DNA of 64,000 bases. Origin: Leptobrachium leishanense (lineage: Eukaryota > Chordata > Amphibia > Anura > Megophryidae). A program made the translations under genes and the position numbers. Of the stretch, positions 1-11,854 are shown in pieces. Numbering within the stretch: the first letter of the stretch is position 1; each line of letters starts with the position of its first letter. The notes below the pieces were generated by a model. It was given only the letters and a program-made list of their open reading frames with translations, was not told where the DNA came from and searched no databases. The DNA is taken from contig CM019067.1 of assembly GCA_009667805.1 (NCBI GenBank), forward strand, positions 246,051,721 through 246,115,720, in the 5' to 3' direction.

Positions 1-168
1 AAGACATTTGTGGTTATTTCATTATAAATGTTATGTTAGATTTGTCTGACCTACACGTGCCTCTTTGATTTAATTGTAAGCAAGATGACTGAATGATCAA
101 AATCAATGTCAAACTGGCCAAAACACTCAATTTCAGTGGGGGTTGAATAATTTTGAACACAACTGTAT
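1..168 (-). mobile_element. Tc1-like transposon end (Tc1-B family), cut by window edge
   Basis: The first 168 bases are the reverse complement of the left end of the complete Tc1 element at 22,677. By eye I count a single difference over about 167 bases. The outer end finishes in ACAACTG followed by TA inside a TA microsatellite, as expected for a Tc1 element in a TA target. The element continues leftward out of the window, so its transposase is not visible. The near identity to the second copy suggests both were inserted recently. Confidence 0.9.
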
Positions 169-169
169 A

Positions 170-1940
170 TATATATATATATATAATTTGAATGTCCTAC
201 ATATAGTGATTGTTTTGAACTTTTCATATGATGTACTCTGTTACCTATGGTTTTGATACATACGGGGAGGGGGGGTCACAATTATAGACCGTATAATACA
301 ACAAAGCTCATTTTTATTATAACACTAATTTCTAATCTTATTTTTCAAAGTAGATAAAAAACACCATGGTAGGATTACCAATAATTCCAACTTTCACATT
401 TTATCACTAGCGCTATACCACAGTATATAATGGAAAACGATAATTTTGTTACTTCTGAAACTGTAAAACTACCCATAACCTGCAATGAGTCTAGTCCATC
501 TTTGTTAATCAAATCCTGGTAATAAATTTGATACCATTGATCATTTTTATAATGCTATTCAGTAAGGCCTCTTCGCTTTCCAAAAATATATTAAAAATAA
601 AAGAAAACTGATATAATACTCCTTGTAAAGGAACAGATCACAATAGACCATTATATGTTTTTAACTGATTTACTCAACTAAAGTTATCCCCAGTCTATAC
701 AATCTTTACATCCTCCAATTAGGCAAAAATAAATATTTTACTGAAAAATAAATTCAGAACTTGGAATCCATTTCAGTATTGAGCAAAAGTAAAATGTTTA
801 AGAAGAATCACTTTCATACGGATGCATGCTTTCTTACTTATTAATAAATGTATGTTTTTTTAACATTATTACATTTTGATTTTGTAATCTCTTTGAAATA
901 AGCTTTTTACTATATTAAAAAAGACAAAAGAATAATTCATGACAAAAAAATATATTTTAAGGCTAACAGAAGTAAACATTCCTACATCCAAAATGTAAAA
1001 GGCAAAATTTTTTTAATAAAAGCTTAATTTTTTTTATATTGCCATTTTCTCTATCATAATTTATGGTGATTTTTATTTTTATTTACCAAATTAGGATTGT
1101 TAGAAGGTCATCTTATAATTATAATTAAACTGTTTACTTATAAATACCTTTCTAGCATTCCTCCACCTAAACATTTACGTATTTCAATGGGACTATATTA
1201 GTTCTCATCATGGTCTTGACTAAATCTGTATGATCTTGTATGCACTTGTGGCCTCCATATTAAATTTGATGTCACTCATAGTTGTCATGATCTCTGCCTG
1301 GAAACACCCATCTTGAGTCTACACTCTACACTTTTGATGCTGGACACTACTTGCTATGGCCTACTGAACACACTCAGTTGTCAGCCTTTCTGACATAATT
1401 TCCTTGGCCAATATAAATCAGGAATGAGCATGATTACTGTTTAGTCTAATCATTCTTTACTGTGATCACCTTATAAATCGAGATTACTTTTACTGGAGAA
1501 ATTATAGACTGTATCACTTCTTAAGGAATAACTATGAGCTTTGGTGGCCATTTGCACCCACCTCCTGAGAGAGAGTGCACTACTTGGTATTATTTTGTAT
1601 ATGTTAGGGAGCTAGTTGCATTAAGAGATTGATTTAAGTGTCTGAGGTTGAAGAGTTTGCCCCATCCCTCCCATTCCCATTGTGCCTCAACCAATCTGTA
1701 ATCTTGCATAGGCCATCTAGGCCTGGGTCAGGGCAGCACATTGGGGTACATCATTTGTTTCTAATGTTCGTTCTTTTAGAAGTCTAGTATATTTGAAGTG
1801 AGCAGGTGTATAACAGAGCTGAAAATCAATAAACCTCCAACAATAAGTCTATAAACCATAATAAAAAATGTCAGAATTGACTGCATTACATTGTTATTGC
1901 ATAAATAGCCCCAATAGGGCATAACTATTTGTCTTACTTT
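170..1940. other. AT-rich stretch with no recognised feature
   Basis: After a short TA microsatellite (168-184) this stretch is AT-rich and has stops in all frames. I see no reading frame, terminal repeat or RNA gene. It may be unique intergenic or intronic sequence, or very old repeats. Confidence 0.5.
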
Positions 1941-1945
1941 CATGT

Positions 1946-3240
1946 TTATAGAAACATAGAAACCTAGAAAATGTCGGCAGATAAGAACCTTTTGGCCCAT
2001 CTAGTCTGCCCAATTACATGGATACTTTACCTGGATTTATCTTTTGTTTAGGATAGCCTTATGCCTATCCCATGCTTGCTTAAATTCAATTACTGTTTTG
2101 GCCTCAACCACTTCAACTGGAAGGCTGTAGTGTTCCATGTATCCACCACCCTCTCAGTAAAATAATGCTTCCTGATGTTACTTTTAAACCTTTGCCCCTC
2201 TAATCTAAGACTATGTACTCTTGTTTTGCTATTTTGTTTCCTTTTAAATATACTCCCTTCCTCTACCTTGTGGATTCCCTTTACATATTTAAATGTTTCT
2301 ATCATATCTCCTCTATCTCGTCTTTTTTCCAAGCTGTACATGTTAGGATCATTAAGCCTTTCCTGGTAACTTCTCTCCTTCAAGCCGTACATCATTTTAA
2401 TAAACCATTCTCTGAACTCTCTCTAAGATGTCTATATCCTTCTGGAGATACGGTCTCCAGTACTGCACACAGTACTCCAAGTGAGGTCTCACCAGTGCTC
2501 TGTACAGTGGCATGAGCACTTCCATTTTCCTACTGCTAATACCTCTCCCTACACAACCAAGCATTCTGCTAGCATTTCCTGCTGCTCTATTACATTGATT
2601 ACTTACCCTTAGATCCTCTGAAATAATAACCCCTAAATCCCGTTCCTCAGATGTTGAGGTTAGGACTGTATCAAATATTCTATATTCAGCCCTTGGGTTT
2701 TTACATCCCAGGTGCATTATCTTGCACTTATCCACATTAAAACTCAATTGCCACAGCTCCGACCATTTTTTTAGTTTACCTAAATCATTTGTCATTTGGC
2801 TGATCCCTCCAGGAACGCCAACCCTGTTGCAAATCTTTGTGTCATCACCAAAAAAACATTCTTTACCATTAATACCTTCTGCAATATCACTAATAAAAAT
2901 ATTAAAGAGAATGGGTCCAAGTACTGACCCCTGAGGTACCCCACTTGTAACAAGACCTTGCGCCGAATAAACTCCATTTACCACAACCCTCTGTTGCCTG
3001 TCACTCAGCCACTGCCTAATCCATTCAACAATATTGGAATCCAAGATCAAAGATTGCAATTTATTGATAAGCCATCTATGCAGAACAGTATCAAAATCCT
3101 TACTGAAATCTAAATAAGCAATGTCTACTGCACCACCTGTGTCTATTATTTTTGTTACCCCATCAAAAAAATCAATAAGATTAGTTTGGCATGATCTCCC
3201 TGAGGTAAACCCATGTTGTCTCTGATCTTGTAATAATTTG
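1946..3240 (-). mobile_element. CR1-like non-LTR retrotransposon, 5'-truncated
   Basis: On the minus strand this encodes the second half of a reverse transcriptase. The 3' end lies at the left near 1,946, where short ATAGAAAC-type direct repeats recall the small tandem repeats that end CR1-clade LINEs. The right edge, near 3,240, is an abrupt 5' truncation in the RT domain, the usual outcome of incomplete target-primed reverse transcription. No endonuclease domain remains. The clade (CR1 rather than L2 or Rex1) is inferred from motif style and the 3' repeats. Confidence 0.8.
2090..3240 (-). pseudogene. Reverse transcriptase C-terminal half (LINE, broken)
   Basis: The translated minus strand shows the RT motif SGVPQGSVLGPILFNIFISD. 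The catalytic box reads FGDDTKI, where LINEs normally have YADD or FADD, so the residue before DD is already altered. Downstream is the LINE thumb region with RPHLEYCVQYW. The longest open part is 2,397-3,059. The frame then stops and resumes at 2,090-2,395 with the last domain (SLEKRRDRGDMIETFKYVKG). RT-like sequence also extends upstream of 3,059 in broken frames. It is a dead 5'-truncated copy. Confidence 0.85.
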
Positions 3241-3930
3241 CTATCGGGTAGGGGCAGCAGAATTAATAAATTTTTTTAAAAGGTTATGAGCTTAGATCAT
3301 AACCTGGCTGTTAATGAAGTGCCTCAAATGGTGCACAAGACTTTCCCGGTTCACCATTAACAGCTCTTTTCCTGCCAAGCTGCTGTATTAGCATCTTAAC
3401 TGGAATATTTTTCAGCTGCTGAAGGATACTGGAAGCGGCGGGGCTCGCCGACACAGGAAAAGCTCCTGAAGTCCTTGGAGCCCAGCATGACCCTACACTA
3501 GATCAGCGCAAGCCCGCTTGAGCAGGAACACACAGGAGTCGTGGAATAATGTTTCCGATGCTGGTAGCCTGGGGATTGGAGGATCAAGCTGCCTTCTGCA
3601 GGATGGGATCTCAAATAAGTACAGAATTTTCAATCTGTTTAGAATGAAGTGTTAAGTTATTTTGCTTCAAGGGAGCTTCTGAAAGCTAAATTTTTAAATA
3701 CCATCACCAGAGGAGAAGAACAAGCTACGCTGGAATAGGTTTATCTTCTCCATAAATCTGCAAATTAATGGCTCTGATACAAAGAATAGGAAAAAACAAA
3801 ACAAGCAAAACAGATTTATCTTTAATTACTTTTACGCCCCCTCCCTCTTTACCACACATTACAGAGTTTTATAACTGTGAAGCTGTGTGATACACTGAAA
3901 CACATCGCACATTACGGTGAGTTTATCTTA

Positions 3931-4524
3931 GGCCGGTGTTCTGCCCATCGAGTGAACTTGCCATAATGGCGAACCGCGTCACTTCCGGTGCACCTACGTC
4001 ACCAAAAGTGAGGATAATCAGCTGTGTACAGCATCCGGAGGTAGGAGTGTTGAAACGGCCCATCCCAGCACCTCTCCCCCCTATCATACACGCTGGCAGA
4101 GATGGAGTCTTTTAAATGACACCTCAACCAGGCCGCTGTGATGCTCAGGAACGGAGATCCAGGGCTCCAAAGGAGCCTGGGTCCTCCTGCAATGCAAGAT
4201 TCCCCCAGGGGAGAAAGCAGCAATCCCTCCCGGAGTGTGTGACCCTTGATGCAGGGAGAAGTGGTGGGACAGGAGACTGATTCACTCCCTTCCTGTTGGA
4301 ACGGGTGGGGGCTGGCTGGGGGAGACGCTGGGATGGTTGTTTCCTTCTCCCTCTCTCCCAGCGTGTATGATAGGGGGGGGGGAGCTGCTGGGACGGGCTG
4401 TTTCAAGAGTCCTACCTCCGGATGCTGTACAAGGCTGATTTTCGTCACTTTTGGTGACGTATGTGCACTGGAAGTGACGCGGGTTCGCCTTTGTGGCAAG
4501 TTCGCTCGAAGGGCAGAACACCGG
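3931..4524. mobile_element. Fold-back inverted-repeat element (~594 bp)
   Basis: Two arms of about 170 bases, 3,931-4,100 and 4,357-4,524, are imperfect inverted copies. The outer ends read GGCCGGTGTTCTGCCC and, inverted, GGGCAGAACACCGGC. The similarity continues inward through GTCACTTCC, GCATCCGGAGGTAGGA and CTATCATACACGCTGG. The centre (4,101-4,356) is GC-rich. The overlapping reading frames here on both strands follow from the inverted symmetry and base composition and match no family I know. It is probably a non-autonomous DNA element. I could not define a target-site duplication. Confidence 0.7.
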
Positions 4525-4872
4525 CTGTCCAGTGGCATCGTTTGTGTGATGGTGCGATCATCCGATATCGGCCGGGACGCGCAAGGCTCCATGGGTAGAG
4601 TCAGGTGGGGGTCCCTTGCTTTATTTGGTTTGGGGGCCCTGAGTCTTGTCTGTCTGCCCCTTGCTACAGGCAGACCTGCAGGCGCAAGGTTTTCCCCATT
4701 AGTGTCCCCATTTTAGAGCCAATTGAGGAATAGGACCCAAACAGTTTTTGAAGACACCAAAATATAAGATGTGGGACAATGTTTTCCAGTTGGCTTTTGT
4801 CTAGATACAGATCATTTCAGTTCAACTAAGCAACACAGATAGTTCTGACAAGTGAAAGCTTTATTTATCTTT

Positions 4873-5062
4873 TTGAGAAAGTATTTTACCAGGAAGGATA
4901 CATTGAGATTTCTCTCATTTTCAAGTATGTCCTGGGAGGCGAGTATGTACCATTAGGTGTCTTGCCCATGGACACTTACTGGAGCGGTGCTCTTGCCGGG
5001 ATCGAACTGTGTCGCCATGGTCACCGCAGTTAAAGAGCAGTGAGGTTACCTATACTCAACCC
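4873..5062 (-). mobile_element. tRNA-like SINE, copy 1
   Basis: In reverse orientation it carries GGTTCGATCCC-type sequence (here a GATCGAA core) resembling an RNA polymerase III B box, then the block TAAGTGTCC..GGCAAGACACCTAA and a tail ending in ATGTATCCTTCCTGGTAAAA. The same order occurs at 11,092-11,290 and 24,392-24,575, and a 3' piece at 14,084-14,163. This fits a tRNA-derived SINE family. I did not identify the parent tRNA. Confidence 0.75.
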
Positions 5063-5069
5063 AGCCGTT

Positions 5070-6315
5070 AAAATGTTGGTTGCGATCCACTGACATTGGG
5101 GTACTTAGACATAATGGTGGACTAGACATGGTATGGCTGTATGATGCTAACAAATCACCAAAATAGTTCACCTTCAAACAGATTTTTTAAAGGTAGCCTA
5201 GATGTATACGTGTATTTAGAGAGTGTAATCTTTTCGCAGGCGCAGTGGATAATTCAGCAGCACCACCAGTAAATTACATTGGTCTGGTTTTGCTTCCCAC
5301 TTTTTGTGTTTCATACATCATTCTCAAGTGGCATCTTATTTGTAACGTATGGGCGTGTTACAATGTGTTACGTCATTCTGTAGATACAGCTAGTTTGCCT
5401 TTGGATATAACATTGTGCCCTCAACCTTGTACTACTCTATGACTCCCTATTAAATGATCAATGCGTCAAGTCATGAATAAAGACGAAGACTAGTGGTTAA
5501 ATAGAAAGTTATGGATAAAAATCCAAGGAATAACATTCTAAAAAGTGGTGCTGAAAAAAATCTTTAGTACTAACTAGATTTTTACACTAATCTCTCCTAT
5601 TTCTACAAGGTACTGCACAGCAGGTAAACCCCTGAAGCTACCTCCAGTACTCATCTCAATCCAAATGTTAATTCTTACTTTCATAAAGTGCTCCAATCAA
5701 CTTACTGCATTGTTCATAGATGTAACAAACTCTGATGATGTTAAAAATCAGCTGTCTTTTCCATTATTTTGTCAGAAGTCATTTTGGAGCTTTCTTATAA
5801 TCATATTTCCATAAATGAGACAGTCTGTTCACTTACATTCCTGCGTTAGTTTTATGTAACTTGATGGAAATTTAACTGATCAAGCTGCTTATATGCTTCC
5901 TATTTAAAGACCTGACACGAAGCCAAGGATACCGTGTCAAAGTGTATTTTTATTTTTTCGTAACTTTAAGTTCTGATTGGTCTTGATGCTGCTGAGAAAA
6001 TATAATGATACGTGTGTGTGTGATATAAATATTTGTTTGTACACTGCTCCATCTAGTGACCAATGAAAAACATCATTTGCCATTCTAAATGCTTGTTTTA
6101 GGTTCTCTGCCTGGCACTAATATTATAGTGAATATACTGTATATATATTAATGTGTAAAATGAAAGCATGAATATATTTAATGTTTATCATCAAGGAGTA
6201 ACTATTAAAATATAGAAAGACAATATCAAACGTTGTCAGAGGAGTAGTGGAAAAGTCACGCAATAAGATATATCTACTCAAGTGCATCAAAGTTTATACT
6301 TAAATAAGGCTTTAA
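5070..6315. other. No recognised feature
   Basis: AT-rich sequence with short stop-limited frames and no repeat structure that I can recognise. The 65-aa frame at 5,245-5,442 has no motif or context supporting translation. Confidence 0.4.
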
Positions 6316-6321
6316 TAAATA

Positions 6322-6620
6322 TTTTATAAATTACGTTCAGTAAATATTCAGACCCCTCAATTTCTTTCAATATTTTATGCTAAAACTGTTTATTTTGTGC
6401 ACATCATTCTACACTCAATACCTCATAATGACAAAAAAAAATATTATTTGACAACGTTACAAATTTATTGAAAGAAAAACACTGAAATATCACATTGATA
6501 TAAATATTCAGGCCCTTAACTACATATACTAATGTACTTTGCTGAAGTACCTTAACCAGCAATTACAGTCTCACATCTAATGTTTATGTGTTACTGGTAT
6601 ATGACTTGTCCAGGTAGGCT
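6322..6620. mobile_element. Tc1-like transposon terminal remnant
   Basis: The sequence resembles the end of a widespread vertebrate Tc1 family: AAATATTCAGACCCCTCAA, then CTACACTCAATACCTCATAA and a second internal ATAAATATTCAGGCCCTT. The two CAGACCC/CAGGCCC blocks look like the outer and inner direct repeats of an IR/DR-type terminus. No transposase frame follows, so this is a solo, decayed terminus. Confidence 0.7.
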
Positions 6621-6882
6621 ACAACATATAGGTCAAAAACAAGCCTCCTTTAAATAGGTTCATATGACATATAATAAATATAATATATATTTAATAAATA
6701 TAATATAATAAATGACTAATAAACAAACTGCTATATGTTGCATTATAGTTTAAAAGAACCCATGACAGTAAACCTGGAGGACAAAGAGTGATGGGAAAAC
6801 AACATGTCCAATTAAATTAATAATAAAAAAATTCAGAAAGACAGCAACAACTTATAATAACAGAATCTAAATCAAGATATAC

Positions 6883-7061
6883 AGGGTTATTCAGAGAAAG
6901 GTGAAACACAGGAGAATGACTGGAGAAGTGAAGATTCTAGGTCAAAATAGCCAAACCAGAAAAATTCTCCCATTTATCTCACTTTCCAATCGGCTATTTG
7001 GTCTAGATTGAGCTCTTCTCCTGCCAATTATCCTGGTTTCCACCTTTCTCTGAATAACCCT
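6883..7061. mobile_element. Short MITE with AGGGTTATTCAGAGA termini
   Basis: A 179-bp palindrome-like element. It starts AGGGTTATTCAGAGAAAGGTG and ends in the matching inverted sequence CACCTTTCTCTGAATAACCCT. The same termini bound or start other copies at 26,404, 49,627-50,975 and 61,794-62,586, which makes a family. It has no coding capacity. The superfamily is not assigned because I see no clean target-site duplication. Confidence 0.75.
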
Positions 7062-7749
7062 AATTCATCCATGGAATCTAAATGAAAATGTGTATTTGTG
7101 AATCATACAAAACAATTATGGGTTATTATGGTTGAAAGTAGACGTAGTGTGTTTCCATCAGAATCATACACCTCTCCACTTTCGACTATACTCGATCTGC
7201 AAGGCTTGATCTGGTGCCCCAATATCTAGTAAAGTCGATGTGAGCTAATTCTGGAATAATTTGGGCTGCAGAATGTGCCTCCAAAGTTTTAGCACCATAA
7301 GAATGGTACTCAATGTGCCAAAACAGATTAAGGAATCTGGTTTTTCCTCAAGAAAAAAAATTGTATCCCAAGCTGTACTATTGAGATGTAGAAGTCCCGT
7401 TTGGCCAGGAGATGGCACCAACTGCCTGTCAAATAGTGCATACATTTGAAAATGTGCTTTTGGTATTTTAAAGCAGTTTCAAAGTACATATGATGCAAAA
7501 TTGTTTTCTTAATTTCACCAGGTCCTACCAGTTGCAGTAAAGAGATTAAGGGTTTATAAAAGACGTTTGCTCTGTCTAGTCTACCATTTTGTTGGCGATG
7601 CTGCTGTTTTGCATCTGTCTGATGAAACACGACCAATGCTTGAAAGGAAAATGAAAGAAAATACTATATAACGAAATTGATTCGTTATACTGTTTCACAA
7701 GAGAACCATTGATTGATTCCTCTATGCACATTGCAGCGAAACGGTAATT

Positions 7750-8332
7750 TAACCCAAGCTTGCCTTTTAACCCTCATGTTTAACCCTAATCTAACAGTAA
7801 TAGAGCAGGATTTGATTTTTTTAGTGATCTAAAATTCTAATCGATCCCAAATTAAAAACAAAGTTATGAACACTAATCAGTTTTGTTTAACTGCTTCACA
7901 AAGCACCCCATCCCTGTCAAATGGCTGTGGCGCTGAATCTGTTGTATTCAGCACCACAGGCAAATAGACAGCTCAATATTTAGCCCTAGATTGCCTTTTA
8001 ATGCTCATGTTTAACCCTAATCAAACAGTAATACATAAACTAATACATATCTGGTACAGCGCAAAACTGCTTATGAAGCCTTGGCATCTCTCACAATCAG
8101 CATCCCATAGAATGGATGCACATATAAAACAAAATATGAAATATCATAGTACAGATCGTATTTATACGGAAGGTGTTTTATAGTCTAACAGTAATTGAGC
8201 AGGATTTGATTTATTGTTTTTTTTTTAGTGATCTGAAATTCGAATCGAATCAAAACGAAATTACAAAACAAAACGAAACTACAAAAACAAAATTATTAAA
8301 AAAAAAAAAAATTCAGCTGTGCACACCTCTAA
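7750..8332. repeat. Duplicated segment ending in a hAT-like terminus
   Basis: The block TTTAACCCTAATC.AACAGTAAT..GAGCAGGATTTGATTT at 7,783-7,870 recurs at 8,009-8,270. The second copy is interrupted by about 150 bases (roughly 8,034-8,180). The right edge, with repeated AAACGAAA blocks and then GTGCACACCTCTA at 8,320-8,332, resembles the terminus of vertebrate hAT MITEs. I could not fix the left end, so this is a partial call. Confidence 0.45.
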
Positions 8333-8334
8333 CA

Positions 8335-9018
8335 TGATTCCAACTAATTTAAGATCTGAAAGTATTTATAGAGCTTGTAAATCATCATGACAGGCCATGT
8401 CAATTTAAGATTATGAAAAATTACTAGACTGTGATGCTGTCAAAAAAATATCCCGTTAAACATAGATATTCTAAACTGGGGGCGAGGGGTTGTTCTGCTC
8501 ACATATTTCCTATAAGGTGATCTATTCACTGAAAAGCATTCTATTGACTAAAATTACTTGAAAGCCAAATAGTACTTTTTCCAAATTTTGCTCTTGAGTC
8601 TAAACCTTTAGCTTCCAATTCACCACTATGCAATCTTTAGGCAACATACCTTAATAAGGTATTTATATGTTTGTGAAGTGAAGTGAAACTGATGTACAGT
8701 AGTAGTCTACACAGGATTTCTGTCTACACTGCACCCACAGACTTGTCTTTATACAGTCTAGGAAACAGGACTAGACACCATTAGAGAATGTGTTCACTTC
8801 CTTATCCATCAAATTCAGTGTATGCATAGCTGCACATTTCTCTATACCCCATCTGTAAAGTACAAATGTAGGTTGTTTCAAAGTTTCCTGAGAAAACACT
8901 TTACCATAGCTCACTAAGAGTCAAATTGCACAGCTCATAAGCAGACCCTGTTAGCAGATAGTAAAAATTGTGTTCTGGTCAGCAGCTTCTGACTATTTTC
9001 TTTAGTAGATCAAAGGAA
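8335..9018. other. No recognised feature
   Basis: AT-rich sequence without a reading frame or repeat that I recognise. It ends in a TA microsatellite (about 9,019-9,042) that served as the target of the next Tc1 element. Confidence 0.4.
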
Positions 9019-9042
9019 TATATATATAAATAAATATATATA

Positions 9043-10180
9043 CAGTCAGGTCCAGAAATATTGGGACATCGACACAATTTTAACATCTTTGGCTCTATAC
9101 ACCACCACAATGCAGATGGAATGAAACAAACACAATGTGCTTTAACTGCAGACTGACAGCTTTAATTTGAGGGTATGTACATCCAACTCAGGTGAACGGT
9201 GTAGGACTTACAGCAGTTTGCAGATGTGCCTCCCACTTGTTAAGGGACCAAAGGTAATGGGACAATTGGCTTCTCAGCTGTTCCATGGCCAGGTGTGTGA
9301 TATTCCCTCATTACCCCAATTACAATGTGCAGATAAAAAGCCCAGAGTTCATTTCAAGTGTGCTATTTGCATTTGGAATCCGTTGCTGTCAACTCTCAAG
9401 ATGAGATTCAAAGAGCTGTCACTATCAGTGAAGCAAGCCATCATTAGGCTGAAGAAACAAAACAAACCCATCAGAGAGATAGCAAGAACATTAGGTGTGG
9501 CCAAAACAACTGTTTGGAACTTTCTCAAAAAGAAGGAATGCACCGGCAGCTCAGCAACACCAAAAGACCCGGGAGACCACGGAAAACAACTGTCTTGGAT
9601 GACCGAAGAATTCTTTCCCTGGTGAAGAAAACACCTTTCACAACAGTTGGCCAGATCAAGAACACTCTCCAGGAGGTTGGTGTATGTGTGTCAAAGTCAA
9701 CAATCAAGAGAAGACTTCACCAGAGTGAATACAGAGGGTTCACCACAAGATGTAAACCATTGGTGAGCCTCAAAAACAGGAAGGCCAGATTAGAGTTTGC
9801 CAAACAACACCTAACAAAGCCTTCACAGTTCTGGAACAAGATCCTATGGACAGATGAGACCAAGATCAACTTGTACCAGAGTGAAGGGAAGAGAAGAGTA
9901 TGGAGAAGGAAAGGAACTGCTCATGATCCTAAGCATACCACCTCATCAGTGAAGCATGGTGGTGGTAGTGTCATGGCGTGGGCATGTATGGCTGTCAATG
10001 GAACTGGTTATTTTGTATTTATTGATGATGTGACTGCTGACAAAAGCAGCAGGATGAATTCTGAAGTGTTTCGGGCAATATTATCTGCTCACATTCAGCC
10101 AAATGCTGCAGAACTCATTGGACGGCGCTTCACAGTGCAGATGGACAATGACCCAAAGCATACTGCAAAATCCAGATGCA
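9043..10180 (+). mobile_element. Tc1-like transposon, 3'-truncated
   Basis: It begins CAGTCAGGTCCAGAAATATT immediately after a TA dinucleotide, a terminus style known from Tc1 families. The transposase runs on the plus strand but stops being recognisable soon after the second catalytic Asp, near 10,180. No right terminal repeat follows. The third family of Tc1 in the window, distinct in sequence from those at 22,677, 34,708 and 55,915. Confidence 0.85.
9401..10180 (+). pseudogene. Tc1 transposase, frameshifted and truncated
   Basis: The likely start is the Met at 9,401 (MRFKELSLSVKQAIIRL), followed by the first helix-turn-helix (PIREIARTLGVAKTTVWNFL). Near 9,530, next to an A-rich run, the frame shifts. 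The second frame continues with an AT-hook-like GRPRK, the second HTH and the catalytic part: WTDETKI supplies the first Asp, and MDNDPKHTAKS the second. The third acidic residue and the PIE(N)LW region are missing, because the sequence after about 10,180 no longer matches. It cannot encode a working transposase. Confidence 0.88.
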
Positions 10181-10405
10181 CCTGTATGAAGACAAGCCTG
10201 AGTTCCTTTATAAAGAGAATACGCCCATCTATCCTTGCTTCAACATTGCAAGAGAAATCTTCAGCTAAGGTGTGCACCCAGAAGCTCCTCAAGGATCCAG
10301 TCTGTTGCCAGGTCTTCACCCCTAACAGACCTCTGACTTTGCCAGGCCCTTATATTCTGCCAGGTTGGCATCCTGATTACCCAGGTCTGTACAATTGCTA
10401 AGGAC
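10181..10405. other. Unassigned sequence after the broken Tc1
   Basis: The transposase reading frame stays open to 10,401 here, but the residues no longer resemble a Tc1 transposase. I cannot tell whether this is unique flank or part of another repeat. Confidence 0.4.
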
Positions 10406-10408
10406 TTT

Positions 10409-11346
10409 GGGCACTATTACAATCCTAGCGTTAAAACGCCGGCGCAAGGGAGGAAAAACTGCGTCTGCAGTTTTCCCCCTTGCGCCCACTTTTTAACGCT
10501 GGATTACAATGCAGGCGCAAAAAATGCTGCCTGCATTGTTTCCGCCCTTTAAAATGCTGGATGCTCGCTGCAGCGCTGAGCACAGCCGCGAGCATCCACT
10601 CGCTGGAGTCCATAGGACTCCATTGAGTTTCCTCCTGCCGGTCACATGACCAGCCGGATCTCGCCTTGCGAGATCCGGCCGCTTGGTGTAGTGATAAGCA
10701 GGGAGAGACTGGGGGGACTTTTTCCCCCAGTCTTTCCCTGCTCCCGCCGGCCGGAGGAGGCAAACAGAGCCACGGTCCTCGCCGCGGGACAGAAGGTGAG
10801 TATTAAATGCTTTTTATTATTTTTAAGGCTGGTGTTAACGGATTCTGCAGAAGCTGAATCCGTGAACACCAAGTCCTTGCTCTGGTTAACTTTTCGATGA
10901 CAAGAGCCAGGCGTTAATCAGCGCTGGGACATTGTAATACTAACACTGATTAACACTTTGCGCTCCCCATGTTAAGCATAGGGAGCGTAAAGTACAGTAA
11001 CCTCGTGCAGAGGAGTGCAAGGTACCAAACTCAAACAGGTTTTCTAACCCATTCTCGTTTGGATTGTAATATGCAGTAAATATTGCAGTAATCCTGGGTG
11101 GAGTAGAGATAACGTCACTGCTCTGCGTGGAGAGATCCTGTGGAGTCATGGGTTCGATCCCGACGAGCACCTCTCCAGTAAGTGTCCTTGGGCAAGACAC
11201 CTAACGGTACATACTCACCACCCAGGACATACTTGAAAACTAGAGAAATCTCAATGTATCCTTCCTGGTAAAATCCTTTCTAAAAAAAAACCTTAATGAT
11301 CACGCAAGTGAGCGCTAACGTTTGCGTTAAGATCGTAATAGGGCCC
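10409..11346. mobile_element. ~737-bp GGCCCYATTAC-family MITE with SINE insertion
   Basis: Left end GGGCACTATTACAATC and right end GATCGTAATAGGGCCC are inverted, with TTT on both sides (10,406-10,408 and 11,347-11,349) as a 3-bp target duplication. Total length is 938 bp. Subtracting the inserted SINE (about 200 bp at 11,092-11,290) leaves about 738 bp, matching the copies at 12,060-12,798 (739 bp) and 56,058-56,793 (736 bp). The interior is GC-rich (CCGGATCTCGC, GTTAACGGATTC) and shared in reverse orientation with the 56-kb copy. The short frames inside are products of composition, not genes. Confidence 0.75.
11092..11290 (+). mobile_element. tRNA-like SINE, copy 2
   Basis: Plus-strand copy with GGGTTCGATCCCGA (B-box-like) near 11,150, then TAAGTGTCCTTGGGCAAGAC, GACATACTTGAAAACTAGAG and the tail AATGTATCCTTCCTGGTAAA ending in a run of A at 11,282-11,290. 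It sits inside the MITE at 10,409-11,346 and is therefore younger than it. Confidence 0.8.
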
Positions 11347-11349
11347 TTT

Positions 11350-11850
11350 ACCTTTCACTAAAACCTCCACTGTGTCAAAGCCTCCTTCTACCAAAAGACT
11401 CATCTCTGCCAAAGACTTCACCGCTACAGATCTCCACCATTTTCTAGATAATTATTGTTTACCAGTTATTATTCGGCTATATTCTCGCCTTCAGACTACT
11501 GTGCCCATTCTCGCCTTCAGACTACTGTACCCCATTTTTACCTCAGACTTTGTATTTATCCTTACAGTCTTATTTTCTTATACTTGCTTATTAACAATTC
11601 ATATTGCCCGGTTTTCCTATTTCTGTTCCTTATATTCTTCTGCCATTGTCTCTTGCTGCCTTGTTATTCATATTACAATAAATCTTGTTACTTTTCCCTT
11701 ACATGGCTTTCCTCTTTTTATGTTTACTGCATATTGGGCTCAACACCCCCCGCACACCGTGACAGGAGCCTTTATCAAGGTAGCGGGCAGTATACAGTAC
11801 TCTTATTTATATACAAAATAAAAGACATCATCAAATCACTTACCAAGGGC
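11350..11850. other. Unassigned AT/CT-rich segment
   Basis: It contains CTCGCCTTCAGACTACTGT.CC twice in tandem (around 11,490-11,530), AATAAA at 11,680 and overlapping hydrophobic frames of 135-149 codons. The frames come from a T/C-rich composition and no domain is recognisable. It might be part of an old LTR, which I could not confirm. Confidence 0.35.
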
Positions 11851-11854
11851 CATA

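Noticed and set aside
3999..4716. Overlapping frames of 156 and 197 codons on opposite strands
   Set aside because: They lie on the two arms of an inverted repeat in GC-rich DNA. Stop scarcity is explained by composition, and neither resembles a protein family.
11150..11165. A tRNA gene suggested by the B-box-like GGGTTCGATCCC
   Set aside because: The surrounding sequence does not fold as a cloverleaf with an anticodon arm that I can see, and the same block recurs with a SINE tail elsewhere.
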